A stretch of DNA of 64,000 nt from an uncultured Bacilli bacterium (GTDB lineage: Bacteria > Bacillota_I > Bacilli_A > RF39 > UBA660), in the NCBI GenBank assembly GCA_934168205.1, contig CAKPMX010000001.1, forward strand, positions 496,001 to 560,000, in the 5' to 3' direction. The notes under the pieces are model-generated. The model was not told the origin of the DNA, ran no database searches, and worked only from the letters and a program-made list of their open reading frames with translations. Below are positions 24,913-32,935 of this stretch, in pieces (the stretch's first letter is position 1; the number at the start of each line of letters is the position of its first letter). The position numbers and the translations under genes were made by a program.

Positions 24913-26142
24913 ATGCGAATAGGATTATTTACAGATTCATATCCTCCATATATAAATGGAGTATCAACAAGTGTTGCGATGCTTAAAAGAGCATTAGAGA
25001 AAAAGGGCCATATTGTTTATGTCGTTACTGTTAGTGATAACGCCTTAAAATATGAATACGACGAAGAAGAAAGAATTGTAAGAGTTCCAGGAATTCCTAT
25101 TGGCATTTATGACTATCGCCTTAGTAGAATCTATCCGTTATCAATGATTAACACTATGAAGAACTGGAAATTAGATGTAATTCATTCTCATACTGAATTT
25201 GGCATAGGTATCCTTGCCCGTTTACTAGCTAAACAATTTGATATACCATTAGTTCACACTTATCATACTTTATATGAAGATTATACTCACTATATAACTC
25301 ATGGTTACTTCGATAAATCTAGTAAAAAGATAGTTGAATATCTAACAAAATTTTATTGCGATAAAACAGCACATGAATTAATAGTCCCAACAAACAAAAT
25401 ATACAAACTATTTAAAGAAAAATATGAGTTCAAGAAAAACATACATATAGTACCAACCGGAATAGAAGTAGAACGTTTTTACACAGAAAATGTGGATAAA
25501 AGTTATGTCCAAACATTAAAGAAAAAATTAAATATACAAAAGAAAGACTTTGTTATACTATTTGTTGGAAGACTAGCTTCTGAAAAAAACGTTGAATTTT
25601 TACTAAATGCACACAAAAAAATAGTTGAAAAACATTCAAATATAAAATTAGTTATTGTAGGAGACGGTCCAGATAAAGAAAGTTATGAACAACTTGCGAC
25701 TGACTTAGGTATAAGTAAAAATGTTATATTTACTGGAAAGGCGGCTTGGGAAGAAATGCCATTCTATTATCATTGCGCCGACGTTTTCGCAACAGCATCA
25801 ACTACCGAAACGCAAGGCCTAACTGTTATAGAAGCCATGGCCGCAAGTGTTGTACCATTATGTATAAATGATGAATCTTTTTCAGGAACGGTCACTAATG
25901 AATTAAATGGTCTAATATTTGAAACAGAAAAAGAATACATCGAAAAAGTACTAATGTTATATACTGATAGATCTATGTTAGAAAAATATGACAACCAGGC
26001 TAGAATTCAAGCTGAACATTGTAGTTCTGCAAGCTATGCCGAAAGAGTTCTTGAAGTATATAAAAGAGCCCTTGTTGATAAGGAAAATGAGGATCGTTTT
26101 GGTATAATATCCATGATAACAAAGAAAATAAAAGGTGAATAA
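24913..26142 (+). CDS. Family 4 glycosyltransferase, probably diacylglycerol glucosyltransferase
   Basis: 409 residues. GT-B fold: N-terminal 'GLFTDSYPPYINGVSTSV', central 'HTYHTLYEDYTHY', and C-terminal nucleotide-sugar region 'FVGRLASEKNVEFLL...VIVGDGPD' and the 'EAMAASVVPLC' region, with the E-x7-E type pattern. It resembles the alpha-monoglucosyldiacylglycerol synthases of Acholeplasma and streptococci, which make the membrane glycolipid used as an anchor or bilayer regulator. Located between a flippase-like gene and tpiA. Confidence 0.82.
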   Translation: MRIGLFTDSYPPYINGVSTSVAMLKRALEKKGHIVYVVTVSDNALKYEYDEEERIVRVPGIPIGIYDYRLSRIYPLSMINTMKNWKLDVIHSHTEFGIGILARLLAKQFDIPLVHTYHTLYEDYTHYITHGYFDKSSKKIVEYLTKFYCDKTAHELIVPTNKIYKLFKEKYEFKKNIHIVPTGIEVERFYTENVDKSYVQTLKKKLNIQKKDFVILFVGRLASEKNVEFLLNAHKKIVEKHSNIKLVIVGDGPDKESYEQLATDLGISKNVIFTGKAAWEEMPFYYHCADVFATASTTETQGLTVIEAMAASVVPLCINDESFSGTVTNELNGLIFETEKEYIEKVLMLYTDRSMLEKYDNQARIQAEHCSSASYAERVLEVYKRALVDKENEDRFGIISMITKKIKGE

Positions 26143-26143
26143 T

Positions 26144-26836
26144 ATGATAGTAGCGCTTAATAATAAATGTCATTTAACAAAAGATGAATTTGCTTTATAT
26201 AAAGAACAATTAAAAAATCTTCAACATAAAGATACTAAAATAATTTTATTTCCTTCTAATATTTATTTATCTAATAATATAGAAGGAATACTAATGGGTA
26301 GCCAAAATGTTAGTGCTTATGGAACAGGATCATATACAGGAGAAGTATCAGCAGAACAACTAAAAGCGCTTGGCGTTAAGTACTCCCTTGTAGGTCATAG
26401 TGAAAGAAGAAATTTATTTTGTGAAACATCTCAAGACGCAAATAGAAAAATAACACAATTATTAGATAACGACATTACACCAATACTGTGTGTTGGCGAA
26501 AATGAAAAGACAAAAGTTGCGTCAGACGTTATTATAAATGATTTAAAAGAAACATTTACTAACTTAACACCAGAAAACATAAAAAAAATAATTATTGCTT
26601 ATGAGCCAACCTGGTCCATTGGTACAGGTATAATACCATCTGGTCAAGAAATAAAAGACGTAGTTAATCATATAAAAGAGTACTATCCAAACAATTTAAT
26701 TTTATATGGTGGCAGTGTTAATGATGAGAATATTGAAACACTGGATAAAGAAAATGTTGTTGACGGATATCTCATTGGTGCTCTAAGTCTTCGTTTAGAC
26801 AAAATACAACTTCTTATTAATAAAATAGAAAAATAG
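26144..26836 (+). CDS. tpiA: Triose-phosphate isomerase
   Basis: 230 residues, slightly short (usual about 250). Interconverts dihydroxyacetone phosphate and glyceraldehyde 3-phosphate. GHSERR with the catalytic His region and AYEPTWSIGTG with catalytic Glu are intact; the N-terminal Asn-x-Lys is kept as 'ALNNKC', though NWKMN is not. 'LYGGSVND' binds the phosphate. ATG 26144 follows AAAGGTGA; GTG 26135 lies in that site. Its position after the glycolipid genes, and with pgk, makes it part of one operon. Confidence 0.95.
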   Translation: MIVALNNKCHLTKDEFALYKEQLKNLQHKDTKIILFPSNIYLSNNIEGILMGSQNVSAYGTGSYTGEVSAEQLKALGVKYSLVGHSERRNLFCETSQDANRKITQLLDNDITPILCVGENEKTKVASDVIINDLKETFTNLTPENIKKIIIAYEPTWSIGTGIIPSGQEIKDVVNHIKEYYPNNLILYGGSVNDENIETLDKENVVDGYLIGALSLRLDKIQLLINKIEK

Positions 26837-26844
26837 ACAAAATA

Positions 26845-26876
26845 GACACTTTCGACAAAAGTTGTCCTTTTTTTTC
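26845..26876 (+). terminator. tpiA operon terminator
   Basis: GACACTTT (26845-26852) pairs with AAAGTTGTC (26858-26866) with one bulge, then CTTTTTTTT. Confidence 0.7.
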
Positions 26877-26939
26877 CTATCAATTTATCGAACTATGTTA
26901 TATAATTAAAATGCGTGGTAGTATATGAGAGGAGAAAAG

Positions 26940-27716
26940 ATGGAGAGAACACGTTTATTAATCATTGACGATAACAAGAGTTTAGTAGAAATGATTAAGG
27001 AATATTTCAGTGATAATGCTGATATAAATGTAACTTTAACAGCATACGACGGAGCAGAAGGAATGCTGTTAGCCGATAAAAAGAAAGACGAGTACGACAT
27101 AATATTATTAGATTTGATTATGCCTGTTAAAGATGGAATAGCTGTATTAGAACATATGAAAAAGAAGGAAATAGATAAAGATGTTATTGTCCTAACTTCA
27201 TATAATACACAAGATATGATTAGAAAAGTATCAGAAATGGGAGTAAGTTATTTTATCTTAAAACCATTTGAACTAGCTGATCTAGAGAAAAGAATAATTG
27301 AATTAAGAGAAGGAACAAAGTTCGCGGGCAAAAGTATTGACTTATATCATAATAACTTACAAAAATCAATTACTAATACATTACACGAATTAGGTGTACC
27401 ATCTCATATAAAAGGATATCAATATATTCGTGAAGGAATAACTTTAGTATATGAAAAGCCAGAATTAGTAGGCGGTATAACAAAAGAGTTATATCCAGAA
27501 ATTGCTGGTAAATATGAAACAACAGTATCTAGAGTTGAAAGAGCAATAAGACATGCTATCGAAGTTAGCTGGAATAGAGGTAACTGGCAACTAATGGAAG
27601 ATATCTTTGGACATAGCGTAGATATTGATAAAGCTAAACCAACCAATTCAGAATTTATAGTTACCGTAGCTGATAAACTACGTTTAGAATTTAACAAAAT
27701 AGCAACAAACAATTAA
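26940..27716 (+). CDS. spo0A: Sporulation response regulator Spo0A
   Basis: 258 residues. Receiver domain: acidic pair D10-D11, phosphoacceptor D58 (LLDLIMP), the switch Thr in 'VLTSYN' and the Lys of 'LKPFEL'. The C-terminal domain (about 145-258) is the Spo0A DNA-binding fold, nearly textbook: 'LGVPSHIKGYQYIREGITLVY' and 'TTVSRVERAIRHAIEVSWNRGN' with 'KPTNSEFIVTVADKLRLE'. Spo0A is the master switch of sporulation in Bacillota. ATG 26940 is used because GAGGAG lies between it and the ATG at 26925. It is monocistronic; no obvious kinase or phosphorelay gene is next to it. Confidence 0.95.
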   Translation: MERTRLLIIDDNKSLVEMIKEYFSDNADINVTLTAYDGAEGMLLADKKKDEYDIILLDLIMPVKDGIAVLEHMKKKEIDKDVIVLTSYNTQDMIRKVSEMGVSYFILKPFELADLEKRIIELREGTKFAGKSIDLYHNNLQKSITNTLHELGVPSHIKGYQYIREGITLVYEKPELVGGITKELYPEIAGKYETTVSRVERAIRHAIEVSWNRGNWQLMEDIFGHSVDIDKAKPTNSEFIVTVADKLRLEFNKIATNN

Positions 27717-27739
27717 GTCCTATTTGTAGGACTTTTTTC
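27715..27739 (+). terminator. spo0A terminator
   Basis: AAGTCCTA (27715-27722) / TAGGACTT (27727-27734), loop TTTG, then TTTT. Confidence 0.85.
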
Positions 27740-27751
27740 GTTCCTAAAGCC

Positions 27752-27780
27752 TTGACTAAACAAAAATAAAAAAGTATACT
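27752..27780 (+). promoter_or_regulatory. Promoter of the ATPase-gpmA unit
   Basis: TTGACT (27752-27757), 17-base spacer, TATACT (27775-27780). Confidence 0.75.
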
Positions 27781-27813
27781 TAATTTATAAAATATGTGCG
27801 GAGGTAACAATTT

Positions 27814-29091
27814 ATGGAACGAAAAATAGAAGATTTTTTTAAAAAATGGCAAAAAGATATAATAAGAAAGCCATTAATACTATATGGACCTAAGCAAATT
27901 GGTAAAACATTTACTGTATTAAATTTTGGAAAAAAAGAATATAAAAACGTAGTCTACTTCAATACAGAAAATAATGATGAAATAATAGAACTATTTGCCA
28001 AGGAAAAAAATATCGATAAAATCATCTTAAATTTATCTTTAACCTCTGGTGAAACAATATTAAAAGAAGATACTTTAATTATTTTAGATAACTTAGATAA
28101 CTTAGACATAGTTAAAGGTTTAAAATTATTTGGAAGTGAACGCAGTAAGTATCATATTATTGCGATAACATCACGCCGAGAAAGACTAAATGAATTTAAA
28201 GGCGAAGAATTACAATTTAAAGGTATGAACGAAATGGACTTTGAAGAATATCTTTGGGCAAAAGGCGAAAAGAGCTTGGCAGAACTAATAAGAGAGTCTT
28301 ATACAAAACACAAATTATGTCCTTTCCATAAAGTTGCTTTAGATTTATTCCAAGAATATCTAATGACAGGAGGTCTACCAGAAGTAGTTCAAGCAGATCT
28401 AGATGGCAAAACGATTTATGAAATAGACGCTATAAAGCAAAAAGTAATTGATATATATAAAAAGGAAATAAGTCTTAATAAAGTTCTAATTGATATACCA
28501 AGAGGCATAGAAGTAATTAACTCTATACCTAACCAATTGAAAAAAGAAAATAAAAAATTCCAATATGGTTGCATTGGACCAGGAAAAAGAGCTAAAGAGT
28601 ATGAGACAGCTATAAATTACTTAGTAAATAATCAATTAGTATATCGTAGTTACAAAATTAAAAACGTAAAATCACCATTAAGTAGTTGTCGTGAAACAGA
28701 TAGCTTTAAATTATACTTACCAGATGATGGCCTACTATTTACTATGTTACATTTAAATTTAAAACGATTTGCCTCAGATGAGAAAATTAAAGAGACTTTA
28801 TATGAAAACCATATTGCTAAAACATTAGTAGAAGCAGGCTATTCATTATATTATTATCAGTCTGAAGGAAAAGCAGAAGTTAACTTTGTAATTCAAAATA
28901 GACTAGGTCAAATTATCCCAATTGAAATAGCAACGAAAAGTATGTCTAAAGCTAAATCATTATCAGTATTTATAAAGAAATATATAACACAACAAGCATA
29001 CCGTATAACAGAAAATAATTTCTCTACCAAAAAAGAAGTTAGATATATACCTGTATATGCTGTATTCTGCTTAAATGATAAGAAAATATAG
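27814..29091 (+). CDS. AAA ATPase with DUF4143-type C-terminal domain
   Basis: 425 residues. N-terminal P-loop domain: Walker A GPKQIGKT (about 24-31) and 'LIILDNLDN' at the Walker B place, with Asn where Glu is usual. 'QEYLMTGGLPEVV' (near 185-197) is the family hallmark before the C-terminal DUF4143 region, which ends with 'AEVNFVIQNRLGQIIPIEIAT', a restriction-endonuclease-like pattern. These ATPases are common, often mobile, and of unknown role. GGAGG precedes the ATG; gpmA follows 10 bases after the stop. Confidence 0.82.
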   Translation: MERKIEDFFKKWQKDIIRKPLILYGPKQIGKTFTVLNFGKKEYKNVVYFNTENNDEIIELFAKEKNIDKIILNLSLTSGETILKEDTLIILDNLDNLDIVKGLKLFGSERSKYHIIAITSRRERLNEFKGEELQFKGMNEMDFEEYLWAKGEKSLAELIRESYTKHKLCPFHKVALDLFQEYLMTGGLPEVVQADLDGKTIYEIDAIKQKVIDIYKKEISLNKVLIDIPRGIEVINSIPNQLKKENKKFQYGCIGPGKRAKEYETAINYLVNNQLVYRSYKIKNVKSPLSSCRETDSFKLYLPDDGLLFTMLHLNLKRFASDEKIKETLYENHIAKTLVEAGYSLYYYQSEGKAEVNFVIQNRLGQIIPIEIATKSMSKAKSLSVFIKKYITQQAYRITENNFSTKKEVRYIPVYAVFCLNDKKI

Positions 29092-29101
29092 GAGGAGAAT
29101 A

Positions 29102-29797
29102 ATGATAAAGTTAATATTAGTAAGGCATGGTCAAAGTGTTTGGAACTTAGAAAATAGATTTACTGGCTGGACAGATGTCGGGCTATCAGAACAAGGTATC
29201 AAAGAAGCTCAAGAAGCCGGAAAAAAATTAAAAGAATTAGGCTATACATTTGATGTGGCTTATACATCATATTTAAAAAGAGCTAATGATACTTTAGACT
29301 ATATATTAGAAGAATTAAATGAAAAGAACATTCCGATAAAATATAGCTGGCGCTTAAATGAAAGACATTATGGGGCTTTACAAGGGTTAAACAAAGATGA
29401 TACTAGAAAAAAATATGGTGAAGAACAAGTTCGTTTATGGAGACGTAGTGCTGATGTTAGACCTCCTGCCTTAGAAGTTACAGATGAAAGATATCCTGGC
29501 AATGATCCTAAATATAAAAATCTACCAAAAGAAGATATACCTACAACTGAAAATCTATTAGATACAGTTAAAAGAGTTATAAAGTACTGGAATACTGATA
29601 TTAAAAAAGATTTATTAGAAAATAAAAAGGTAATAATAGTTGCCCATGGAAATAGTTTACGAGGATTAATTAAGTATTTAGACAATTTGTCTGATGAAGA
29701 AATAATGAAACTAGAAATAGAAACTGGAAATCCAATTTGTTATGAATTAGATGAAAATCTAAAGCCAATAAGACACTATTATTTAAAAGATAATTAA
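29102..29797 (+). CDS. gpmA: 2,3-bisphosphoglycerate-dependent phosphoglycerate mutase
   Basis: 231 residues. Converts 3- to 2-phosphoglycerate. LVRHGQSVWN with the phosphohistidine, 'ERHYGALQGLNK' and 'VAHGNSLRGL' are intact. AGGAGGAGAAT precedes ATG 29102, so an upstream ATG at 29075, within the ATPase gene, is unlikely. Bacillus uses the cofactor-independent enzyme in its glycolytic operon; this lineage keeps the dependent form, behind an unrelated ATPase. Confidence 0.96.
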   Translation: MIKLILVRHGQSVWNLENRFTGWTDVGLSEQGIKEAQEAGKKLKELGYTFDVAYTSYLKRANDTLDYILEELNEKNIPIKYSWRLNERHYGALQGLNKDDTRKKYGEEQVRLWRRSADVRPPALEVTDERYPGNDPKYKNLPKEDIPTTENLLDTVKRVIKYWNTDIKKDLLENKKVIIVAHGNSLRGLIKYLDNLSDEEIMKLEIETGNPICYELDENLKPIRHYYLKDN

Positions 29798-29801
29798 AAA
29801 C

Positions 29802-29838
29802 AAAACCTTTAAAGTCTAAAATGACCTTAAAGGTTTTT
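29802..29838 (+). terminator. gpmA terminator
   Basis: AAAACCTTTAA (29802-29812) / TTAAAGGTTTT (29827-29837), then T. Confidence 0.8.
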
Positions 29839-29844
29839 ATAAAT

Positions 29845-29871
29845 TAAAAAGCAGTTTTATTTAACTGCTCT
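29845..29871 (-). terminator. Terminator of the minus-strand HTH gene
   Basis: AGCAGTT (29850-29856) / AACTGCT (29863-29869) preceded by an A run, which is the T tail on the minus strand. Confidence 0.7.
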
Positions 29872-29881
29872 TAAGTACTAT

Positions 29882-30133
29882 TTATGAATTTATTACTTCA
29901 TCCATATCTATTTCAAATAATTTTCCAACTTCAATATTTAAAGCTAGAGATATTTTCCAAATTGTATCGACTGAAAAAGTTTTAACACCTTTTTTCGACT
30001 CAATTCGCCTGATGAATTCATGTGAAACACCAACACGTTCAGCTAAGACAGCTTGCGTAATTCCCGCCTCATGTCTATACTTTTTAATATTTCGTGCAAT
30101 TTGTTCATAAATATTAACTTCATATTTATTCAT
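29882..30133 (-). CDS. Small XRE-family HTH regulator
   Basis: 83 residues, almost a single helix-turn-helix domain (about 10-68): 'ARNIKKYRHEAGITQAVLAERVGVSHEFIRRIESKKG' fits HTH_3 of the XRE family. There is no sensor domain. GGTGAT lies 4 bases before the ATG. It is divergent from dinB, so the two may share the 30134-30263 control region. Its target is unknown. Confidence 0.88.
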   Translation of the reverse strand: MNKYEVNIYEQIARNIKKYRHEAGITQAVLAERVGVSHEFIRRIESKKGVKTFSVDTIWKISLALNIEVGKLFEIDMDEVINS

Positions 30134-30217
30134 AATATCACCATCTAGTTTTATTATGTACTAAATCTCAAAAATAATATGTAAACCATAAATATACATA
30201 GAAAAGCTGAAGTTCAA

Positions 30218-30246
30218 TTGAAAAAGTCGAAAAAATGTTCTATAAT
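30218..30246 (+). promoter_or_regulatory. dinB promoter
   Basis: TTGAAA (30218-30223), 17-base spacer, TATAAT (30241-30246). Confidence 0.8.
30228..30241 (+). promoter_or_regulatory. LexA (SOS) box in the dinB promoter
   Basis: CGAAAAAATGTTCT fits the Gram-positive LexA consensus CGAACRNRYGTTYG at 12 of 14 positions. It fills the spacer between -35 and -10, where LexA would block RNA polymerase. Confidence 0.7.
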
Positions 30247-30263
30247 GATTTTGGAGGGATACC

Positions 30264-31475
30264 ATGAAAGAAAGAATTATTTTTCATATAGATGTTAATA
30301 ATGCCTTTTTATCATGGACAGCAGTCAAACTGCTTAAAGAAGGATATAAAGAAGACATTCGAAAAATACCAGCAGTAATAGGAGGAAACGAAAAAGAAAG
30401 AAAAGGTATTGTCTTAGCTAAGTCACCTGTTGCGAAAAAATATAATATTGTAACAGCTGAAACTCTTTATCAAACTAGAAAGAAATGTCCCAGCCTAAAA
30501 GTTTTTGCACCAGATTATAAATGGTATGCAGAAAAGTCAAAAGAGTTATTCACATATCTATCACAATATTCACCAAGTATGGAACAGTTTTCTATAGATG
30601 AATGTTTTATAGATATGACAGGAACTAAATATTTGTATAAAAACTATTTAGAACTAGCTTATTATATAAAGGATGATATAAAAACAAAATTTGGCTACAC
30701 CGTAAACATTGGTATTGGTAATAATAAGCTCTGTGCCAAGATGGCCTCAGATTTTGAAAAGCCAGATAAAGTTCACACTTTATTAAAAGATGAAATAGTT
30801 CAAAAATTATGGCCTTTAGACGTAGGAGATTTGTTATTCATCGGTCGAAAGACAAAAGAAACATTAAATAAACTTAATATATATACAGTAGAAGACTTAG
30901 CAAAAACTGATATTAAAGTATTAAAAAAACATTTTAAAGGACAAGCTGAATATTTAAAAAATGCTTCCTATGGTATTGATGAAAGCAGACTAGAAGAAAA
31001 AAAGACCAAAAGCAAAAGTATCAGTGTATCAGAAACATTAGTATATGACTGTACAAATGAAGATAAATTAGAAGAACTTCTTTTTGCTTTTGTAGAAAAA
31101 ACGACTAGGACATTAAGATCTAAAAAGCAATACGCTAAAACTATCGCCGTAATTTTTAAAAATAATAAATTTGAAACTTATTCAGCCCAAGAAAAGTTAG
31201 AAAGGCCAAGCAATAATATTACTGAAATATATAAACTAGCTATTTCAATATTTAGAAAAAATTACAAAAATGATCCTATTAGACTACTAGGTTTTAGATT
31301 AGCTGACCTAACAGAACAAAATGATTATCAAATGTCATTGTTCGACAAAGATGAAGTAAAAACATCATCAGATACAGTCCAAACAACTATTGATAACATA
31401 AATAAAAAGTTCGGAAAATCCATAGTAGCACCAGCTTCAATTAAATTAATATCAAAAAAATCTAAAGAAAAATGA
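30264..31475 (+). CDS. dinB: Y-family DNA polymerase (DinB/Pol IV-like)
   Basis: 403 residues. Translesion polymerase. 'FHIDVNNAFLSW' and 'SIDECFIDM' supply the catalytic Asp and Asp-Glu (near 10 and 110); the thumb and little-finger domains follow. 'QMSLFD' near residue 355 is a beta-clamp binding motif. The LexA box in its promoter supports SOS control. TTGGAGGG precedes ATG. Monocistronic. Confidence 0.93.
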   Translation: MKERIIFHIDVNNAFLSWTAVKLLKEGYKEDIRKIPAVIGGNEKERKGIVLAKSPVAKKYNIVTAETLYQTRKKCPSLKVFAPDYKWYAEKSKELFTYLSQYSPSMEQFSIDECFIDMTGTKYLYKNYLELAYYIKDDIKTKFGYTVNIGIGNNKLCAKMASDFEKPDKVHTLLKDEIVQKLWPLDVGDLLFIGRKTKETLNKLNIYTVEDLAKTDIKVLKKHFKGQAEYLKNASYGIDESRLEEKKTKSKSISVSETLVYDCTNEDKLEELLFAFVEKTTRTLRSKKQYAKTIAVIFKNNKFETYSAQEKLERPSNNITEIYKLAISIFRKNYKNDPIRLLGFRLADLTEQNDYQMSLFDKDEVKTSSDTVQTTIDNINKKFGKSIVAPASIKLISKKSKEK

Positions 31476-31518
31476 GCATAAATTAATTATAAAAAATAAA
31501 AAATTAGTGCTCATTTTA
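31469..31518 (+). terminator. dinB terminator
   Basis: AAAATGAGCA (31469-31478) / TGCTCATTTT (31508-31517) with a long AT-rich loop. The stem includes the dinB stop codon. Confidence 0.6.
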
Positions 31519-31604
31519 ATTTTGAAAGAATATAAAATTACTAATCAAAAGAAACAATAGCACGTCAATTACGTTGAAAAATAACAAAATTATACAAAAA
31601 ACGC

Positions 31605-31633
31605 TTGCAAAAGAAACGCATAACTGTTATAAT
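31605..31633 (+). promoter_or_regulatory. S10 operon promoter
   Basis: TTGCAA (31605-31610), 17-base spacer, TATAAT (31628-31633) with a TGt extension. This near-consensus promoter is probably among the strongest in the window. The stretch from 31519 to 31604 shows nothing else. Confidence 0.85.
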
Positions 31634-31639
31634 TAACTA

Positions 31640-31801
31640 CGTGTGACTGCTTAGATGTGCGAGGTTGTCGACACTCCAGGATAAGTTGTTAATCAATTTC
31701 TAGGACTAAATCAGAATTTGATAAAAAACTCAAACTTGGACAGGTCGGGTTATTTGCACGGAGCAAGTCTATACTAGATATAGGCGAAGGGAGGATTTAA
31801 A
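31640..31801 (+). promoter_or_regulatory. Structured 5' leader of the S10 operon mRNA
   Basis: About 160 untranslated bases with higher GC than other gaps. Small pairings are visible: TGTCGACA (31667-31674), TTGC/GCAA around ACGGA (31753-31765) and CTATA/TATAG (31770-31784). The block 'GATGTGCGAGGTTGTCGACA' resembles leaders before rpsJ in other Bacilli, so ribosomal-protein feedback control is likely. No Rfam family is assigned here. Confidence 0.6.
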
Positions 31802-32110
31802 ATGTCAACAGAAAAGATTCGCATCAGAATTAAAGCATACGATCACAGAGTACTTGATAATGCAGCTAAGAAAATTGTTGAAACTGTTAAAAGAACAGGT
31901 GGTGAAATTTCAGGTCCGGTACCATTACCAACTGAAATTGAAAAGTATACAATCTTAAGAGCTGTACATAAATACAAAGACTCTCGTGAACAATTTGAAA
32001 TGCGTACACACAAAAGACTTATTGATATCAAAAATCCTAGCAAGGAAACTATTGATGCATTAGCTCATTTAGATTTACCAAGCGGAGTAGATATTAAGAT
32101 CACAAAATAA
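31802..32110 (+). CDS. rpsJ: Ribosomal protein S10
   Basis: 102 residues, normal length. It belongs to the 30S head and doubles as NusE in antitermination. 'KIRIRIKAYDHRVLD' at the N-terminus and 'GPVPLPTEIEKYTILR' are typical; the long loop 'SREQFEMRTHKR' is complete. First gene of the S10 operon, with GGGAGG 8 bases before ATG. Confidence 0.98.
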   Translation: MSTEKIRIRIKAYDHRVLDNAAKKIVETVKRTGGEISGPVPLPTEIEKYTILRAVHKYKDSREQFEMRTHKRLIDIKNPSKETIDALAHLDLPSGVDIKITK

Positions 32111-32127
32111 TTAGGAGGAAAAAAATA

Positions 32128-32868
32128 ATGAAAGGAATCTTAGGTAAAAAAATCGGAATGACCCAAACATTTACTAAAGATGGTAAATTAATTCCGGTTA
32201 CTGTTATTGAAGTAGAACCAAATGTAGTTACTCAAATCAAAACAGTTGAAAAAGATGGTTATGATGCTATCCAACTTGCTACTGATACAGTAAGAGAAAG
32301 TTTAAGCAACAAACCTAAAAAGGGTCATACAGACAAAGCTAACACAACACCTAAGCGCTTCTTAAAGGAAATTAGAGGAGTAAACGTTAAAGATTACACA
32401 CTAGGACAAACTGTTAACGTTGACGTTTTCGAAGCTGGCGAAATGGTGGATGTTACAGGAACTAGCAAAGGAAAAGGTTTCCAAGGTGTTATCAAACGTC
32501 ATAATCAAACAAGAGGTCCTATGGGACATGGCTCTCAATACCATAGAGGTGTTGGTTCATTAGGTACAATGTTACCAATGCACGTATTAAAAGGCAAGAA
32601 GATGCCAGGTCAAATGGGTAACGTTCAAAGAACTGTTCAAAATTTAGAGGTAATTTCAGTTGATACTGAAAACAATGTAATTTTAGTAAAAGGTAATGTT
32701 CCAGGTCCAAAGAAATCATTTGTTATGATTCGTACTGCAGTAAAGAAACCTAATGTTAAGTTAGAAGCTGCTGATTTAATAACATATGCTTCTCCAGTTA
32801 CAGTAGAAGAAGTTGTTGAAGAAACAGTAGTAGAAACTGAAGAAAATCAAGAAACATCAGCTGAATAA
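32128..32868 (+). CDS. rplC: Ribosomal protein L3 with acidic C-terminal extension
   Basis: 246 residues against about 209 usually. It binds near the 3' end of 23S rRNA and starts 50S assembly. 'GILGKKIGMTQTF' and 'HRGVGSLGTM' are conserved. The last 30 residues are an acidic Val/Glu-rich tail (TVEEVVEETVVETEEN), an extension outside the L3 fold and of unknown use. TTAGGAGG precedes ATG. Confidence 0.98.
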   Translation: MKGILGKKIGMTQTFTKDGKLIPVTVIEVEPNVVTQIKTVEKDGYDAIQLATDTVRESLSNKPKKGHTDKANTTPKRFLKEIRGVNVKDYTLGQTVNVDVFEAGEMVDVTGTSKGKGFQGVIKRHNQTRGPMGHGSQYHRGVGSLGTMLPMHVLKGKKMPGQMGNVQRTVQNLEVISVDTENNVILVKGNVPGPKKSFVMIRTAVKKPNVKLEAADLITYASPVTVEEVVEETVVETEENQETSAE

Positions 32869-32870
32869 AA

Positions 32871-32920
32871 TCATCACGCTATATATAATAAAGAAAGAAA
32901 ATTAAAAATATAAGTGATGA
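32871..32920 (+). promoter_or_regulatory. Inverted repeat in the rplC-rplD gap
   Basis: TCATCAC (32871-32877) / GTGATGA (32914-32920) encloses 36 AT-rich bases and ends next to the rplD binding site AAAGGAGG. It may be an mRNA element for rplD, whose product L4 often controls S10 operons. The evidence is only the repeat. Confidence 0.3.
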
Positions 32921-32935
32921 AAGGAGGAATCGTAG

